From NCBI RefSeq assembly GCF_003340495.1, contig NZ_QASA01000001.1, forward strand, positions 3,472,001-3,536,000: DNA of 64,000 nucleotides, written 5' to 3'. Shown piece after piece: positions 33,953 through 41,640 of the stretch (the stretch's first letter is position 1; every line of letters begins with the position of its first letter). The notes beneath the pieces were generated by a model. That model was not told where the DNA came from, did no database searches, and saw only the letters and a list, made by a program, of their open reading frames with translations. A program made the translations under genes and the position numbers. This DNA comes from Adhaeribacter pallidiroseus. Lineage in GTDB: Bacteria > Bacteroidota > Bacteroidia > Cytophagales > Hymenobacteraceae.

Positions 33953-33983
33953 AATTTTAATATTTTTAGCTAAACTCAGGAAA

Positions 33984-35411
33984 CTACAACTTCATGGGCT
34001 TTTGGCGGCCTTCGCGCTCCACTTCTTCGAGCAGGTATTTTTTATTTATTTTTTCCAGCACCACGTAAACCGGTTCCTTTTTTTCGTTTGTTCCGGATAA
34101 GATAATCTGGTTCGCGTTGGGCCGTTCGTACTCCAAGGTTAATTTATCGTTCGGCCGATTTTGGTTTTTGTTCTGCAAAATTAAGGTTTGATTAGCCGCA
34201 TCAACCTGATAGGAATAGTACTGGCGGCCACCGGAACCGGCTTCTTCGTAATGGCGGTCCTGGTCGTTCAGGAATATTTCTTCGGTTTTGGCTGCTTCCA
34301 GCGGAGCTTTTTGGTTCGAGCGGATGCTGATGGTGGCCCATTTTTCAAAAACCACGTCTTGCCAGCGAATGGGGTCGGTAACGGAATAAGGTAAAACCTG
34401 GTTATTAACCCGGAATTCTTTCACGTTGTACAAGCCCGTGGCGCCGGGTAAACCAGCGGTTTTCGGGAAGTGGTACGAGCCTTCTTTATGGTAAACAGCG
34501 TAGGTTTTATAGCCATACAGCATTACAAACACGAATACAAAGGCGCTTTTTAAAACCAGCCGCGCACTTTTTTGCTGATCGGTAAATTTCGGATGAAACC
34601 GGTTCGGGAGCGTTGGTTGCTCCAGCGTGAGTAAAGTAAAAAGCCGTTTGCCATCGTAAGCAAACAAAAACAAGGCAATGGTGATCAGGTAAAAACTGTA
34701 CACGTACTCGCCGCCTTCGTAAGCCAAATTCGACATAAACACGTTACCGGTAAACGGCAGCACCAGAAAAGCCCCAATAGAAGCGGTTTTCCGGAAAAAC
34801 AATAACCCTGCGGCCAGTAATTCTACCAAACCTAGAAACGACTGGTAATCCGGCACAATTCCTAAGGTCAGCGAGAAAATTTTCCAGGCGTTAAAATCAC
34901 CGTAATGCGTGTTCAGGTTACTGAGCGAAGGAATCGGCGACTGCATGGGGTAAATTTTTAAAAAAGCGTAGGCAATCAACCCTATCGCCAACCGGTAGCG
35001 CAGAATAACCCGCAGCCAATAGTAGAGCTGGTTGTATTCTTTGCGGTTGCGGTCCACCGTGGACCAAATAACAGCTCCTATAACCGCAATAACCAGAACC
35101 ACACCCCAATCGGCGAAAGAATTAAGGCCCCAACCCGTGGCATTTTCGGGCGTAGCGAAATACTGCGGCGTGTACCGGCTCAAATAAAAAATATCCCGGA
35201 AATGCAAATCGAGCCAATTAATGGAAAACAGATTCCGAAAATACTTCCAATCGAGCGGTACGGCCTGGATGAAAAAGTAAATAAAGAAAAAGCGGAAAGC
35301 AGTTTTCTCCCAGCCGTTCCAGTCGGAAGTAGGAACCGATGGTTCCGGTACATATACCTTTTCAGAGGCTTTCTTTTTAGAAACAGGTAACGAAATTTCT
35401 GCGGTAGCCAT
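33984..35411 (-). CDS. DoxX-like membrane protein with C-terminal soluble domain (paralogue B2)
   Basis: 475 residues, exactly the length of 16272-17699. About seven helices: FRFFFIYFFIQAVPLDW, WGVVLVIAVIGAVIW, the core YYWLRVILRYRLAIGLIAYAFLK, FLGLVELLAAGLLFFRK, YSFYLITIALFLFAYDG and SAFVFVFVMLYGYKTYAVY. The C-terminal 160 residues are the shared soluble domain: LYNVKEFRVNNQVLPYS, RWQDVVFEKWATIS, LILQNKNQNRPNDKL and VYVVLEKINKKYL. That domain is probably outside the cytoplasm. It follows susD after a REP-like element and precedes copy A2 with a 31-base gap, mirroring operon 1. Confidence 0.65.
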   Translation of the reverse strand: MATAEISLPVSKKKASEKVYVPEPSVPTSDWNGWEKTAFRFFFIYFFIQAVPLDWKYFRNLFSINWLDLHFRDIFYLSRYTPQYFATPENATGWGLNSFADWGVVLVIAVIGAVIWSTVDRNRKEYNQLYYWLRVILRYRLAIGLIAYAFLKIYPMQSPIPSLSNLNTHYGDFNAWKIFSLTLGIVPDYQSFLGLVELLAAGLLFFRKTASIGAFLVLPFTGNVFMSNLAYEGGEYVYSFYLITIALFLFAYDGKRLFTLLTLEQPTLPNRFHPKFTDQQKSARLVLKSAFVFVFVMLYGYKTYAVYHKEGSYHFPKTAGLPGATGLYNVKEFRVNNQVLPYSVTDPIRWQDVVFEKWATISIRSNQKAPLEAAKTEEIFLNDQDRHYEEAGSGGRQYYSYQVDAANQTLILQNKNQNRPNDKLTLEYERPNANQIILSGTNEKKEPVYVVLEKINKKYLLEEVEREGRQKPMKL

Positions 35412-35485
35412 ATTTTTTTAAATTTTTGGAGTATCAGGTATCAGGACACAGGTATCAAGACTTTCTGTATTTTTAATTAGTAGTT

Positions 35486-35587
35486 CTGTCGCAAACGTCT
35501 TCGTTTGTGACGACTATGGGTAGGCCTCTGGCCTACGCTGGCCAGAGGCCAGCCCATGGGAACCACGAAGCTGGAGCTTCGCGGTAG
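35486..35587. repeat. REP-like palindromic element, family 1 copy 3
   Basis: Inner arms GGCCTCTGGCC and GGCCAGAGGCC are perfect complements with a 6-base loop, flanked by CGCAAACGTCTTCGTTTGTG and CACGAAGCTGGAGCTTCGCG. It lies between susD and the DoxX-like gene B2, the same junction as copy 2 in operon 1. Confidence 0.7.
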
Positions 35588-35602
35588 TAATTTATTTTTA
35601 AA

Positions 35603-36952
35603 TTAATAACCCGGATTTTGTTCCAACCCTTTATCAGCGTTCAATTGGTCAATCGGAATCGGCAGCACGTATTTATTCGCATCGGTTACTCCCAAAACTT
35701 CGGCCACCCGGCCAATCCGGATTAAATCATACCAGCGGTGCGGTTCAAAGGCAAATTCTACGCGGCGTTCGTTTTCAATGGCCAGCAATACTTCGGGTTG
35801 CGTAATGGCCGGACTAGGCGCTAAATCGGCGCGGCTGCGTACTGCATTTAAATCCGCTAAAGCTTCCGGCAATTTATTTAGTTGCGCCCGAGCTTCGGCC
35901 CGGATTAAAAACAACTCGGCAATCCGGATCACAAAAGTAGGATCGGTAGCCGGGCTGCGGTAATACATGTTGCCGTACCACAATCCCTGGGTAGTTTTCG
36001 CGACTAAGGCGTTGCGGTTCCCTCCTACCGTAGGGTCATTTACCAGGTTTACAAAAGCATCGTTGGGTGCCCATTGCCGGGTGCCCCCGTTGGCCGGCGG
36101 TTGCCAGCTGTTGCGGTGGGTGTTCGTGGAAGTCGGGCTATAGTAAATTTCAAAAATAGACTCTTCGGTGCCGCGGGCATTGTTGGCGAAGAAAGCGCTG
36201 TACGGTTTTACCAGTTTGTAATTCGCCACGTCATCCACCAGTTTACTGGCGTAGGTTTCGGCTTGGGCCCAATCTTTTTGGTACAGGTAATAACGGGCCA
36301 GTAAAGCCCAGGCGGTTTTTTTAGTAGCCCGGTACCGGTTAGTTGTTTCGGGTAATAGTTTTTCGGCCTCGGTTAAATCTTTTAAAACCTGGGCGTAAGT
36401 TTCGGTTACCGAACTGCGGCGAATGCCTTCGTTGTCGGTGAGTTCTTTGGTAGGCGTGAGTACTAACTGTACACCACCCCAGGTACGCGCCAAATCGAAA
36501 TAAGCCAAAGCCCGCACGAAGTAAGCTTCGCCTAATAATTGGTTTTTTTTCTCCTGGGTAAAAGTAGCATCCGTAACGGCCGGTACTTTTTCAATGATAT
36601 GGTTGACGCGGTTGATGGTCTGGTAAATAGCGGCCCAGGTGCTGGCCACCGTAGCATTATCGGCGGTTACGTTGTGGTTTATAAACTGCGCCACGATAGA
36701 CTGCGAACCCGTCCATTGAATATTATCGCCCTGAAAATAACCGATGGATTGAAAATTGGTGCCGTAATAATTCGCTCCCGCCAGCGCTCCGTATAAACCC
36801 CGTACGGCCGTTTCGGCGGTTACGCCATCCACAATGGTTTGGTCGTCCACGATGGCTTGCCGCGGTTCTACTTCCAGGAAATTGTCGCAGGAAGCCAAAC
36901 TCAGGGTCAACACGAAGGGCAGTATATATCTGGTATTTTTAAAAAATTTCAT
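35603..36952 (-). CDS. SusD/RagB family outer-membrane lipoprotein (operon 2)
   Basis: 449 residues with a lipoprotein signal (Cys22 in LSLASC). SusD hallmarks are AVRGLYGALAGANYYGTNF, YQTINRVNHIIEKVPAVTD, LLGEAYFVRALAYFDLARTWG, RIAELFLIRAEARAQ and NERRVEFAFEPHRWYDLIRIGRV, with the C-terminus ending LEQNPGY. It is the partner of the SusC encoded 12 bases upstream. It aligns throughout with 17939-19252, including the final LPIPIDQLNAD and QNPGY, so the pair arose by duplication of the operon. The ligand is unknown. Confidence 0.93.
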   Translation of the reverse strand: MKFFKNTRYILPFVLTLSLASCDNFLEVEPRQAIVDDQTIVDGVTAETAVRGLYGALAGANYYGTNFQSIGYFQGDNIQWTGSQSIVAQFINHNVTADNATVASTWAAIYQTINRVNHIIEKVPAVTDATFTQEKKNQLLGEAYFVRALAYFDLARTWGGVQLVLTPTKELTDNEGIRRSSVTETYAQVLKDLTEAEKLLPETTNRYRATKKTAWALLARYYLYQKDWAQAETYASKLVDDVANYKLVKPYSAFFANNARGTEESIFEIYYSPTSTNTHRNSWQPPANGGTRQWAPNDAFVNLVNDPTVGGNRNALVAKTTQGLWYGNMYYRSPATDPTFVIRIAELFLIRAEARAQLNKLPEALADLNAVRSRADLAPSPAITQPEVLLAIENERRVEFAFEPHRWYDLIRIGRVAEVLGVTDANKYVLPIPIDQLNADKGLEQNPGY

Positions 36953-36964
36953 CTCTGTGAAAAC

Positions 36965-39900
36965 TTAAATGGTAATGTTAATTCCGAATTGAATGGTGCG
37001 CGGCTGTGGCGGCGTTCCCAGGTCTAAGCCCTGTGTATTCTGGTCGGTGTTGGTTACGTTTGATTCCGGATCCGGGCCGGTGTACTTGGTGAGAAGGAAC
37101 AAATTAGTACCCACTACGTACAGGCGCAGATTATCAATTTTAACCCGGGATAACAGATTTTTGGGCAGCGAATACCCTAGGGTAAGCGAACGAAGCCGCA
37201 GGAACGAGCCATCTTCTAAAAAGCGGCTGTTTTGCTCTAAGCGGTAGTTGTTGCCAATGCCGGTTAAGCGCGGAACATCCGTTTCGTCGCCGGGCTTTTG
37301 CCAGCGATCCAGTTGGCTGGCGAAAATGATCCGGTTAGCATCGCGGGTACCGCCGCCTTCGCCGAAGAACCGGTTGTGGTTCCAGACTTTATTGCCGTAT
37401 TGGAACGAAATCAGCACGCCGGCATCAAAACCTTTGTAAGTAAAGTTATTGGTCAGGCCACCGAAGAATTTGGGCGAAGCAGTGCCCAGAATCTGGCGGT
37501 CAGCGGCGGTGATTTGGCCGTCTTTGTTTACATCTTCAAACACGGCATTACCGGTTTGCGGGTCTACGTAACTTTGTTTGTAGGCCCAGAAAGAATACAT
37601 CGGGTAACCTTGTTGCGCCCGCAATAAATCGCGGCTACCGTAAACGGTCGGGATAGGCAGTTTTTCAATTTTATTGATGTTGCGCGATACGTTTAAATTC
37701 GTGTTCCAGGTAAAGTCGCCGGCTTGAATATTGACGGTGTTGATGCCTAACTCAAAGCCTTTGTTGCTGATTTCGCCGGCATTGGTAATGTAGGTCGCAA
37801 AACCGGTGCGGGCGGGTACGGGTAATTGCAGCAAGGCATCGGTGGTGTATTTAGAGTAATAATTAAACTCCAGACCAATGCGGCCATCAAATAAACCTAC
37901 GTCTACCCCGGCGTTTACCTGGCGGGTCCGCTCCCATTTTAAATTGGGATTAGCCACTTGTTGCGGCGCAATGCCCGGCTTATCGCCGCTGGTAGCATTA
38001 TCGACGTAACTCACGCCACCGGCCCACAAACCTAAAGGCGCAAAATCGTTGATGCCGTTTTGGTTACCGGTTACCCCAAAGCTACCCCGCAGTTTTAAAT
38101 CGCTCAGAGCGGTTACATTTTTTAAAAAATTCTCTTCTTTTAAGCGCCAGGCACCCCCAATAGACGGGAAGTAACCCCATTGGTTATTGCCCCCGAAGCG
38201 GGAAGAACCGTCGGCCCGAATGGTAAACTCCAGCAGGTATTTTTCATCAAAATTGTAATCCAACCGGGAGAAGAAAGAAGCCAGCGAATTTTTCGTCCAG
38301 GTTTGGGTAGACGTACGCGTAGCTGCATCCGAAATTAGGGTAAACGAGTTACTCGCGAAGTTACTGCCCTGGGCCGAAGTGTTGTTCAGGACATCGCTTT
38401 GTAAAGTATTACCTACTAAAGCGCCAATAGTATGTTTGCCGCCAAAATGCTTGCGGTAAGTAAGCGTTTGCTCGTTTAACCAGGAAGTTTTTTGAGTTAA
38501 GCCCGAAGTAGCTAAACCATTGGTGGGAGCCGCGCCGAGCTGGGTTTTATCATTCCAGTATTCCGATTCGTCGTAGTTATTATAATCGACGCCCCAGCTG
38601 CTGCGGAATTTTAAGCCCGGGATAATTTCGGCATCCACGAACAAGTTACCGATGTAGCGCAAGCTGGTAGAGTTAACGTCGTAGTTATTCAGGAGTACAT
38701 CCAGGTTATCAAAACCGGCGTAACGGGCCGGGCTCCCATCCGGGTTGTTCTTGGGCAGATAAGTAGGCGTATGCAGCGCTGATTGCAGTAAACCACCCTG
38801 CGGACCGTCGCCGGCGCGGGCCTGGTTGCGGTACGTACGCGACACGGTATTACTCACCCCAACCTGCACTTTGTCGTTTACTTGCTGATCGATGTTTACT
38901 TTAAAGCTGGCGCGTTGCAGGTAAACCGGTTTAATAATGGCTTCCTGTTTGGTGTAACCGCCGCCGATGTAATATTTGGTATTGGCGTTACCGCCTTGCA
39001 AAGATAAATCGTAGTTCGACAAGGTAGCCGTCCGGAAAACATCGCCTAAACGATCGTAGGTTTGTTGTTCTTCGGGCAAACCACGGCCGCCTTGAGCTAC
39101 GGGCCGAAACGGGCGGTTTTCAAAAGTTTGTTTTAAAGCCGGATTATCTATCCCGGAGTTGATCCAGTATTCGTTGATCAAGGCGGCGTGCTCCGGACCA
39201 GTAGTTAAATCCCAGAGTTTGGCAGCTTTAGCAAAACCTTGCGACGTGTTAAAAGTTACTTTGGGTTTGGTATTATAGCTACCGCGTTTAGTCGTCACAA
39301 TTACCACCCCGTTGGCGCCCCGCGAACCGTAAATAGCGGTAGCATTGGCATCTTTTAAAACTTCAATGCTTTCAATATCTGCGGGGTTAATATCCGCTAT
39401 GGGCGACGTAGCTTTGCCGCCGGTATTAACGGTTTGTAAGCTAGTATTATTTACGAATACCCCATCTACTACGTACAGCGGGTCGTTGCTGGCATTAATG
39501 GAAGTAGCGCCCCGCACCCGGATAAAAATACCTTCGCCGGGTACGCCGGTGCTCGACGAAATCTGCACACCCGATGCCTTGCCTTGCAACTGCGCCGCGA
39601 AATTACCACCCGGTATGTCTTTGGTTTCGGAAGGATTTACTTTACTTACCGAACCTACCAGGTTTTTACGCTCCTGGCTGCCGTAACCCACTACTACCAC
39701 TTCTTTCAAAGCTTGGGTATCTTCGGCCAGAGTAACCTGCACCGGATTCGGGCCATTTACCGGAATTTCTTTGGTAGTGTAGCCAATAAACGAAGCCACC
39801 AAAGTACCCGCGCCGTTCGGTACGGTTAACTGAAAGGAACCATCGTTGCCGGTGGTGGTGCCAATGGTAGTGTTTTTTAAAACAATAGTTACGCCGGGCA

Positions 39901-40075
39901 ACGGTTCGCCGGAAGGTCCGGTTACTTTGCCGGTAACGGGTACGTCAGGATTATACAATTTCCGGTTTTTGATACCGGAGGCAAGGGGAGTAGAAAAAGA
40001 ATTGGCTAGTAAAGGTGTTCCATAAAGTATAAGCAAGAAGAATACTTTACTGCTTCGGGAGAGCAGCTTTTTCAT
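36965..40075 (-). CDS. SusC/RagA family TonB-linked outer-membrane receptor (operon 2)
   Basis: 1036 residues. A signal peptide is followed by a CarboxypepD_reg-like domain (VTGKVTGPSGEPLPGVTIVL). The TonB plug region has LKEVVVVGYGSQERKNLVG and the SusC signature DPLYVVDGVFV, then IYGSRGANGVVIVTTKRG. The barrel closes with RTIQFGINITI. It is the first gene of operon 2 and a clear paralogue of 19264-22419, sharing INPADIES.EVLKDA.A, GPEHA.L.NE.WINSGID and the final PPQPR..QFG. The leader is long (about 495 bases from the predicted start site). It contains an operator box, two small ORFs and a hairpin conserved with operon 1. Confidence 0.94.
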   Translation of the reverse strand: MKKLLSRSSKVFFLLILYGTPLLANSFSTPLASGIKNRKLYNPDVPVTGKVTGPSGEPLPGVTIVLKNTTIGTTTGNDGSFQLTVPNGAGTLVASFIGYTTKEIPVNGPNPVQVTLAEDTQALKEVVVVGYGSQERKNLVGSVSKVNPSETKDIPGGNFAAQLQGKASGVQISSSTGVPGEGIFIRVRGATSINASNDPLYVVDGVFVNNTSLQTVNTGGKATSPIADINPADIESIEVLKDANATAIYGSRGANGVVIVTTKRGSYNTKPKVTFNTSQGFAKAAKLWDLTTGPEHAALINEYWINSGIDNPALKQTFENRPFRPVAQGGRGLPEEQQTYDRLGDVFRTATLSNYDLSLQGGNANTKYYIGGGYTKQEAIIKPVYLQRASFKVNIDQQVNDKVQVGVSNTVSRTYRNQARAGDGPQGGLLQSALHTPTYLPKNNPDGSPARYAGFDNLDVLLNNYDVNSTSLRYIGNLFVDAEIIPGLKFRSSWGVDYNNYDESEYWNDKTQLGAAPTNGLATSGLTQKTSWLNEQTLTYRKHFGGKHTIGALVGNTLQSDVLNNTSAQGSNFASNSFTLISDAATRTSTQTWTKNSLASFFSRLDYNFDEKYLLEFTIRADGSSRFGGNNQWGYFPSIGGAWRLKEENFLKNVTALSDLKLRGSFGVTGNQNGINDFAPLGLWAGGVSYVDNATSGDKPGIAPQQVANPNLKWERTRQVNAGVDVGLFDGRIGLEFNYYSKYTTDALLQLPVPARTGFATYITNAGEISNKGFELGINTVNIQAGDFTWNTNLNVSRNINKIEKLPIPTVYGSRDLLRAQQGYPMYSFWAYKQSYVDPQTGNAVFEDVNKDGQITAADRQILGTASPKFFGGLTNNFTYKGFDAGVLISFQYGNKVWNHNRFFGEGGGTRDANRIIFASQLDRWQKPGDETDVPRLTGIGNNYRLEQNSRFLEDGSFLRLRSLTLGYSLPKNLLSRVKIDNLRLYVVGTNLFLLTKYTGPDPESNVTNTDQNTQGLDLGTPPQPRTIQFGINITI

Positions 40076-40109
40076 AAGTTTCGTATATTTGGTTTAACAA
40101 TTAATTCCT

Positions 40110-40158
40110 GGGCTTTTCCGGTAATGCCTGGACCAGAGGTGTTGTAACCGGGAGAGCC
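40110..40158 (-). promoter_or_regulatory. Conserved hairpin leader upstream of susC (operon 2)
   Basis: The stem GGGCTTTTCCGGTAA (40110-40124) pairs with GTAACCGGGAGAGCCC (about 40143-40158), including G-U pairs. The minus-strand loop reads CAACACCTCTGGTCCAGGCA, matching the loop of 22465-22490. The spacing to the start codon is the same as in operon 1, and TTAACAATT follows the hairpin in both. Confidence 0.6.
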
Positions 40159-40280
40159 CTTTTTCTTTTATAAGCTATCAGTAAGTGTTTTTTCGACTGA
40201 TTTTTAAAAATCCAACATCGGTGTTTTCCGCGTATTAGACCTGGCGGTGTTTTTGGGGATATAATTCATTACGGGTTGCT

Positions 40281-40376
40281 TTAACAACCTTCTTCGGCGG
40301 GTAGTTGCAAACCAAAGAAACTGGCTTTTTTGTGCAAAAGCACCAGCACCAATATAAATAAAGTTAAGCTCATCAT
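40281..40376 (-). CDS. Candidate small leader ORF 2 (31 residues, hydrophobic)
   Basis: On the minus strand, ATG at 40376 to TAA at 40281-40283. The product is MMSLTLFILVLVLLHKKASF followed by FGLQLPAEEGC. It has one membrane-like helix, then a short polar tail ending in cysteine. An AT-rich motif of the kind found before many starts in this window lies about 12 bases upstream. It lies inside the long leader of operon 2. It may be a regulatory peptide or a chance frame; comparison with other genomes would decide. Confidence 0.35.
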   Translation of the reverse strand: MMSLTLFILVLVLLHKKASFFGLQLPAEEGC

Positions 40377-40428
40377 AGGTATCAGAATTTTAAATTTTTA
40401 AAAATGAAACTGTTAGTAAAATCAAAAA

Positions 40429-40539
40429 CTAACCGCCACAACAACCAGAAAAAATCTGGTTTGTACCGTAGCGATGTTCTTTTTTACTAGCCTTAATAAC
40501 GGCCATCTGATTTTTTAAATTTTTAAAATCCTGTAGCAT
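40429..40539 (-). CDS. Candidate leader peptide with tandem cysteines (36 residues)
   Basis: On the minus strand, ATG at 40539 (or 40506) to TAG at 40429-40431. The peptide begins MLQDFKNLKNQMAVIKAS and ends YGTNQIFSGCCGG. The two Cys codons (TGT TGT) directly follow a hairpin, AACCAGA-TTTTT-TCTGGTT (40442-40461). The ATG lies about 30 bases downstream of the predicted transcription start at the operator box. Tandem Cys codons in a short leader before a suspected sulfur-linked operon suggest cysteine-sensing by translation of the leader. This is inference from position and sequence only. Confidence 0.45.
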   Translation of the reverse strand: MLQDFKNLKNQMAVIKASKKEHRYGTNQIFSGCCGG

Positions 40540-40558
40540 TTTTATGTAATTTCTTATT

Positions 40559-40586
40559 CTCTATAGAATTAATAGACAAATAAAGG
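40559..40586 (-). promoter_or_regulatory. Operator box (copy b) with adjoining promoter of operon 2
   Basis: CTCTATAGAATTAATAGAC (40559-40577) differs from the box at 23734 by one base. On the minus strand it follows TTTATTTG (one base off TAnnTTTG, 40584-40577) just as the yeiH box follows TAGATTTG. Transcription would begin near 40570, far upstream of susC. Confidence 0.55.
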
Positions 40587-40853
40587 CAAGGTTTTTAATA
40601 CATCCAAATTTTATCTACAAATTTATTTAATTAGGCAAGTATTCCGGATTACCGAATTGCCATATCAATTTGTCTTATAACCATCCACCAGCTCGGGCCA
40701 ACCCGAATATCCTTAATCTACCCGGTGAATTTTTATAAGTAGCTATTATCCGGGTTGGGCAGATGCCGGCCTGTTTTTATTCCCCAGCTAGTTAATATAA
40801 AATTTAAAAATTATACTGGTTACGTAGCTTCTGGTTATTATTGGAACGTTTTC

Positions 40854-41570
40854 TTAAGAAGTGGTTGACTCAGCCATCCGGTGCTGATAATCTTTTAGTA
40901 CGGTAATTAAGAAATCTGCGGGCGATAGGTCATGGGTTACGTGCATCGTTTCCTGCGTTTTTTCGGCTACCCGCTCCAGCAAAGCAAGATTTTGGTGCTG
41001 GCGGGCTTTATATAACAACTTACGGATAAGAGCTACATCGGCATCGGTTAGTTCCCGCACTTCCGGAAATACTACTTGATAATCTTCTTCCAGGGGAATA
41101 TGAAGCAACGGATTCCGTTTAACTCCACGAGTACGGATAACGGTGGTGCCCGCCGCCAAATCACCAAGCCGCTGCCCGCGTCCGGTCACCGCCATAGTAA
41201 TAATGGCAATAATACCAAAAGAAACTGCCGTATCCACAATCAGAAAAACCCACCGCAGCAAATAATCGCCAATGCTGGGAGAGCGGCCATTAAGTTTAAT
41301 TACTTTTATATCCCGCGCTTTTTTGCCGATGGTCTGACCATTTAAAAAAATCTCGCATAGTAAACTATAAAAAAATAAGGGCAAGTAAAATACAATCATT
41401 ATTACGGGTCCGTACCCTATACTAAACCCCGACATAATCAAGCCGCCAATCATGAACCAACCCATGTAAACCGCATAATCTATTAACTGGGCCAAAATGC
41501 GGTTGCCAATGCTGGCTGGTTCGTACTCCAGCACCACATTTTGCGACGTGTTGATGCGAATAGTATTCAT
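40854..41570 (-). CDS. RDD family membrane protein
   Basis: 238 residues. The RDD domain covers about 15-150: the pattern YEPASIGNRILAQLIDYAVYMGW carries Arg and Asp of the family name, followed by NGQTIGKKARDIKVIKLNG and GRGQRLGDLAAGTTVIR. Three membrane helices are visible. The C-terminal 85 residues are cytoplasmic, charged and helical. The gene is divergent from the SpoIIM-like gene (71-base gap). In Bacteroidota an RDD gene commonly accompanies SpoIIM, DUF4129, DUF4350, MoxR and DUF58 genes, as here. The function is unknown; the group is thought to act in envelope or stress functions. Confidence 0.9.
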   Translation of the reverse strand: MNTIRINTSQNVVLEYEPASIGNRILAQLIDYAVYMGWFMIGGLIMSGFSIGYGPVIMIVFYLPLFFYSLLCEIFLNGQTIGKKARDIKVIKLNGRSPSIGDYLLRWVFLIVDTAVSFGIIAIITMAVTGRGQRLGDLAAGTTVIRTRGVKRNPLLHIPLEEDYQVVFPEVRELTDADVALIRKLLYKARQHQNLALLERVAEKTQETMHVTHDLSPADFLITVLKDYQHRMAESTTS

Positions 41571-41610
41571 TAATTTAAATATATATTTTTAAAAATTTGG
41601 CTAATTTAAG

Positions 41611-41618
41611 TATATTTG
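41611..41618 (+). promoter_or_regulatory. -7 promoter element of the SpoIIM-like operon
   Basis: TATATTTG matches the Bacteroidota consensus TAnnTTTG. It would start transcription about 15 bases before the ATG at 41641. No well-placed -33 TTTG was seen. Confidence 0.5.
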
Positions 41619-41640
41619 ACAGGAATAAAAACCCGAACGG

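Noticed and set aside
14560-35587. CRISPR array as explanation for the repeated palindromes
   Set aside because: The copies are far apart, not regularly spaced, and have no spacers or cas genes nearby.
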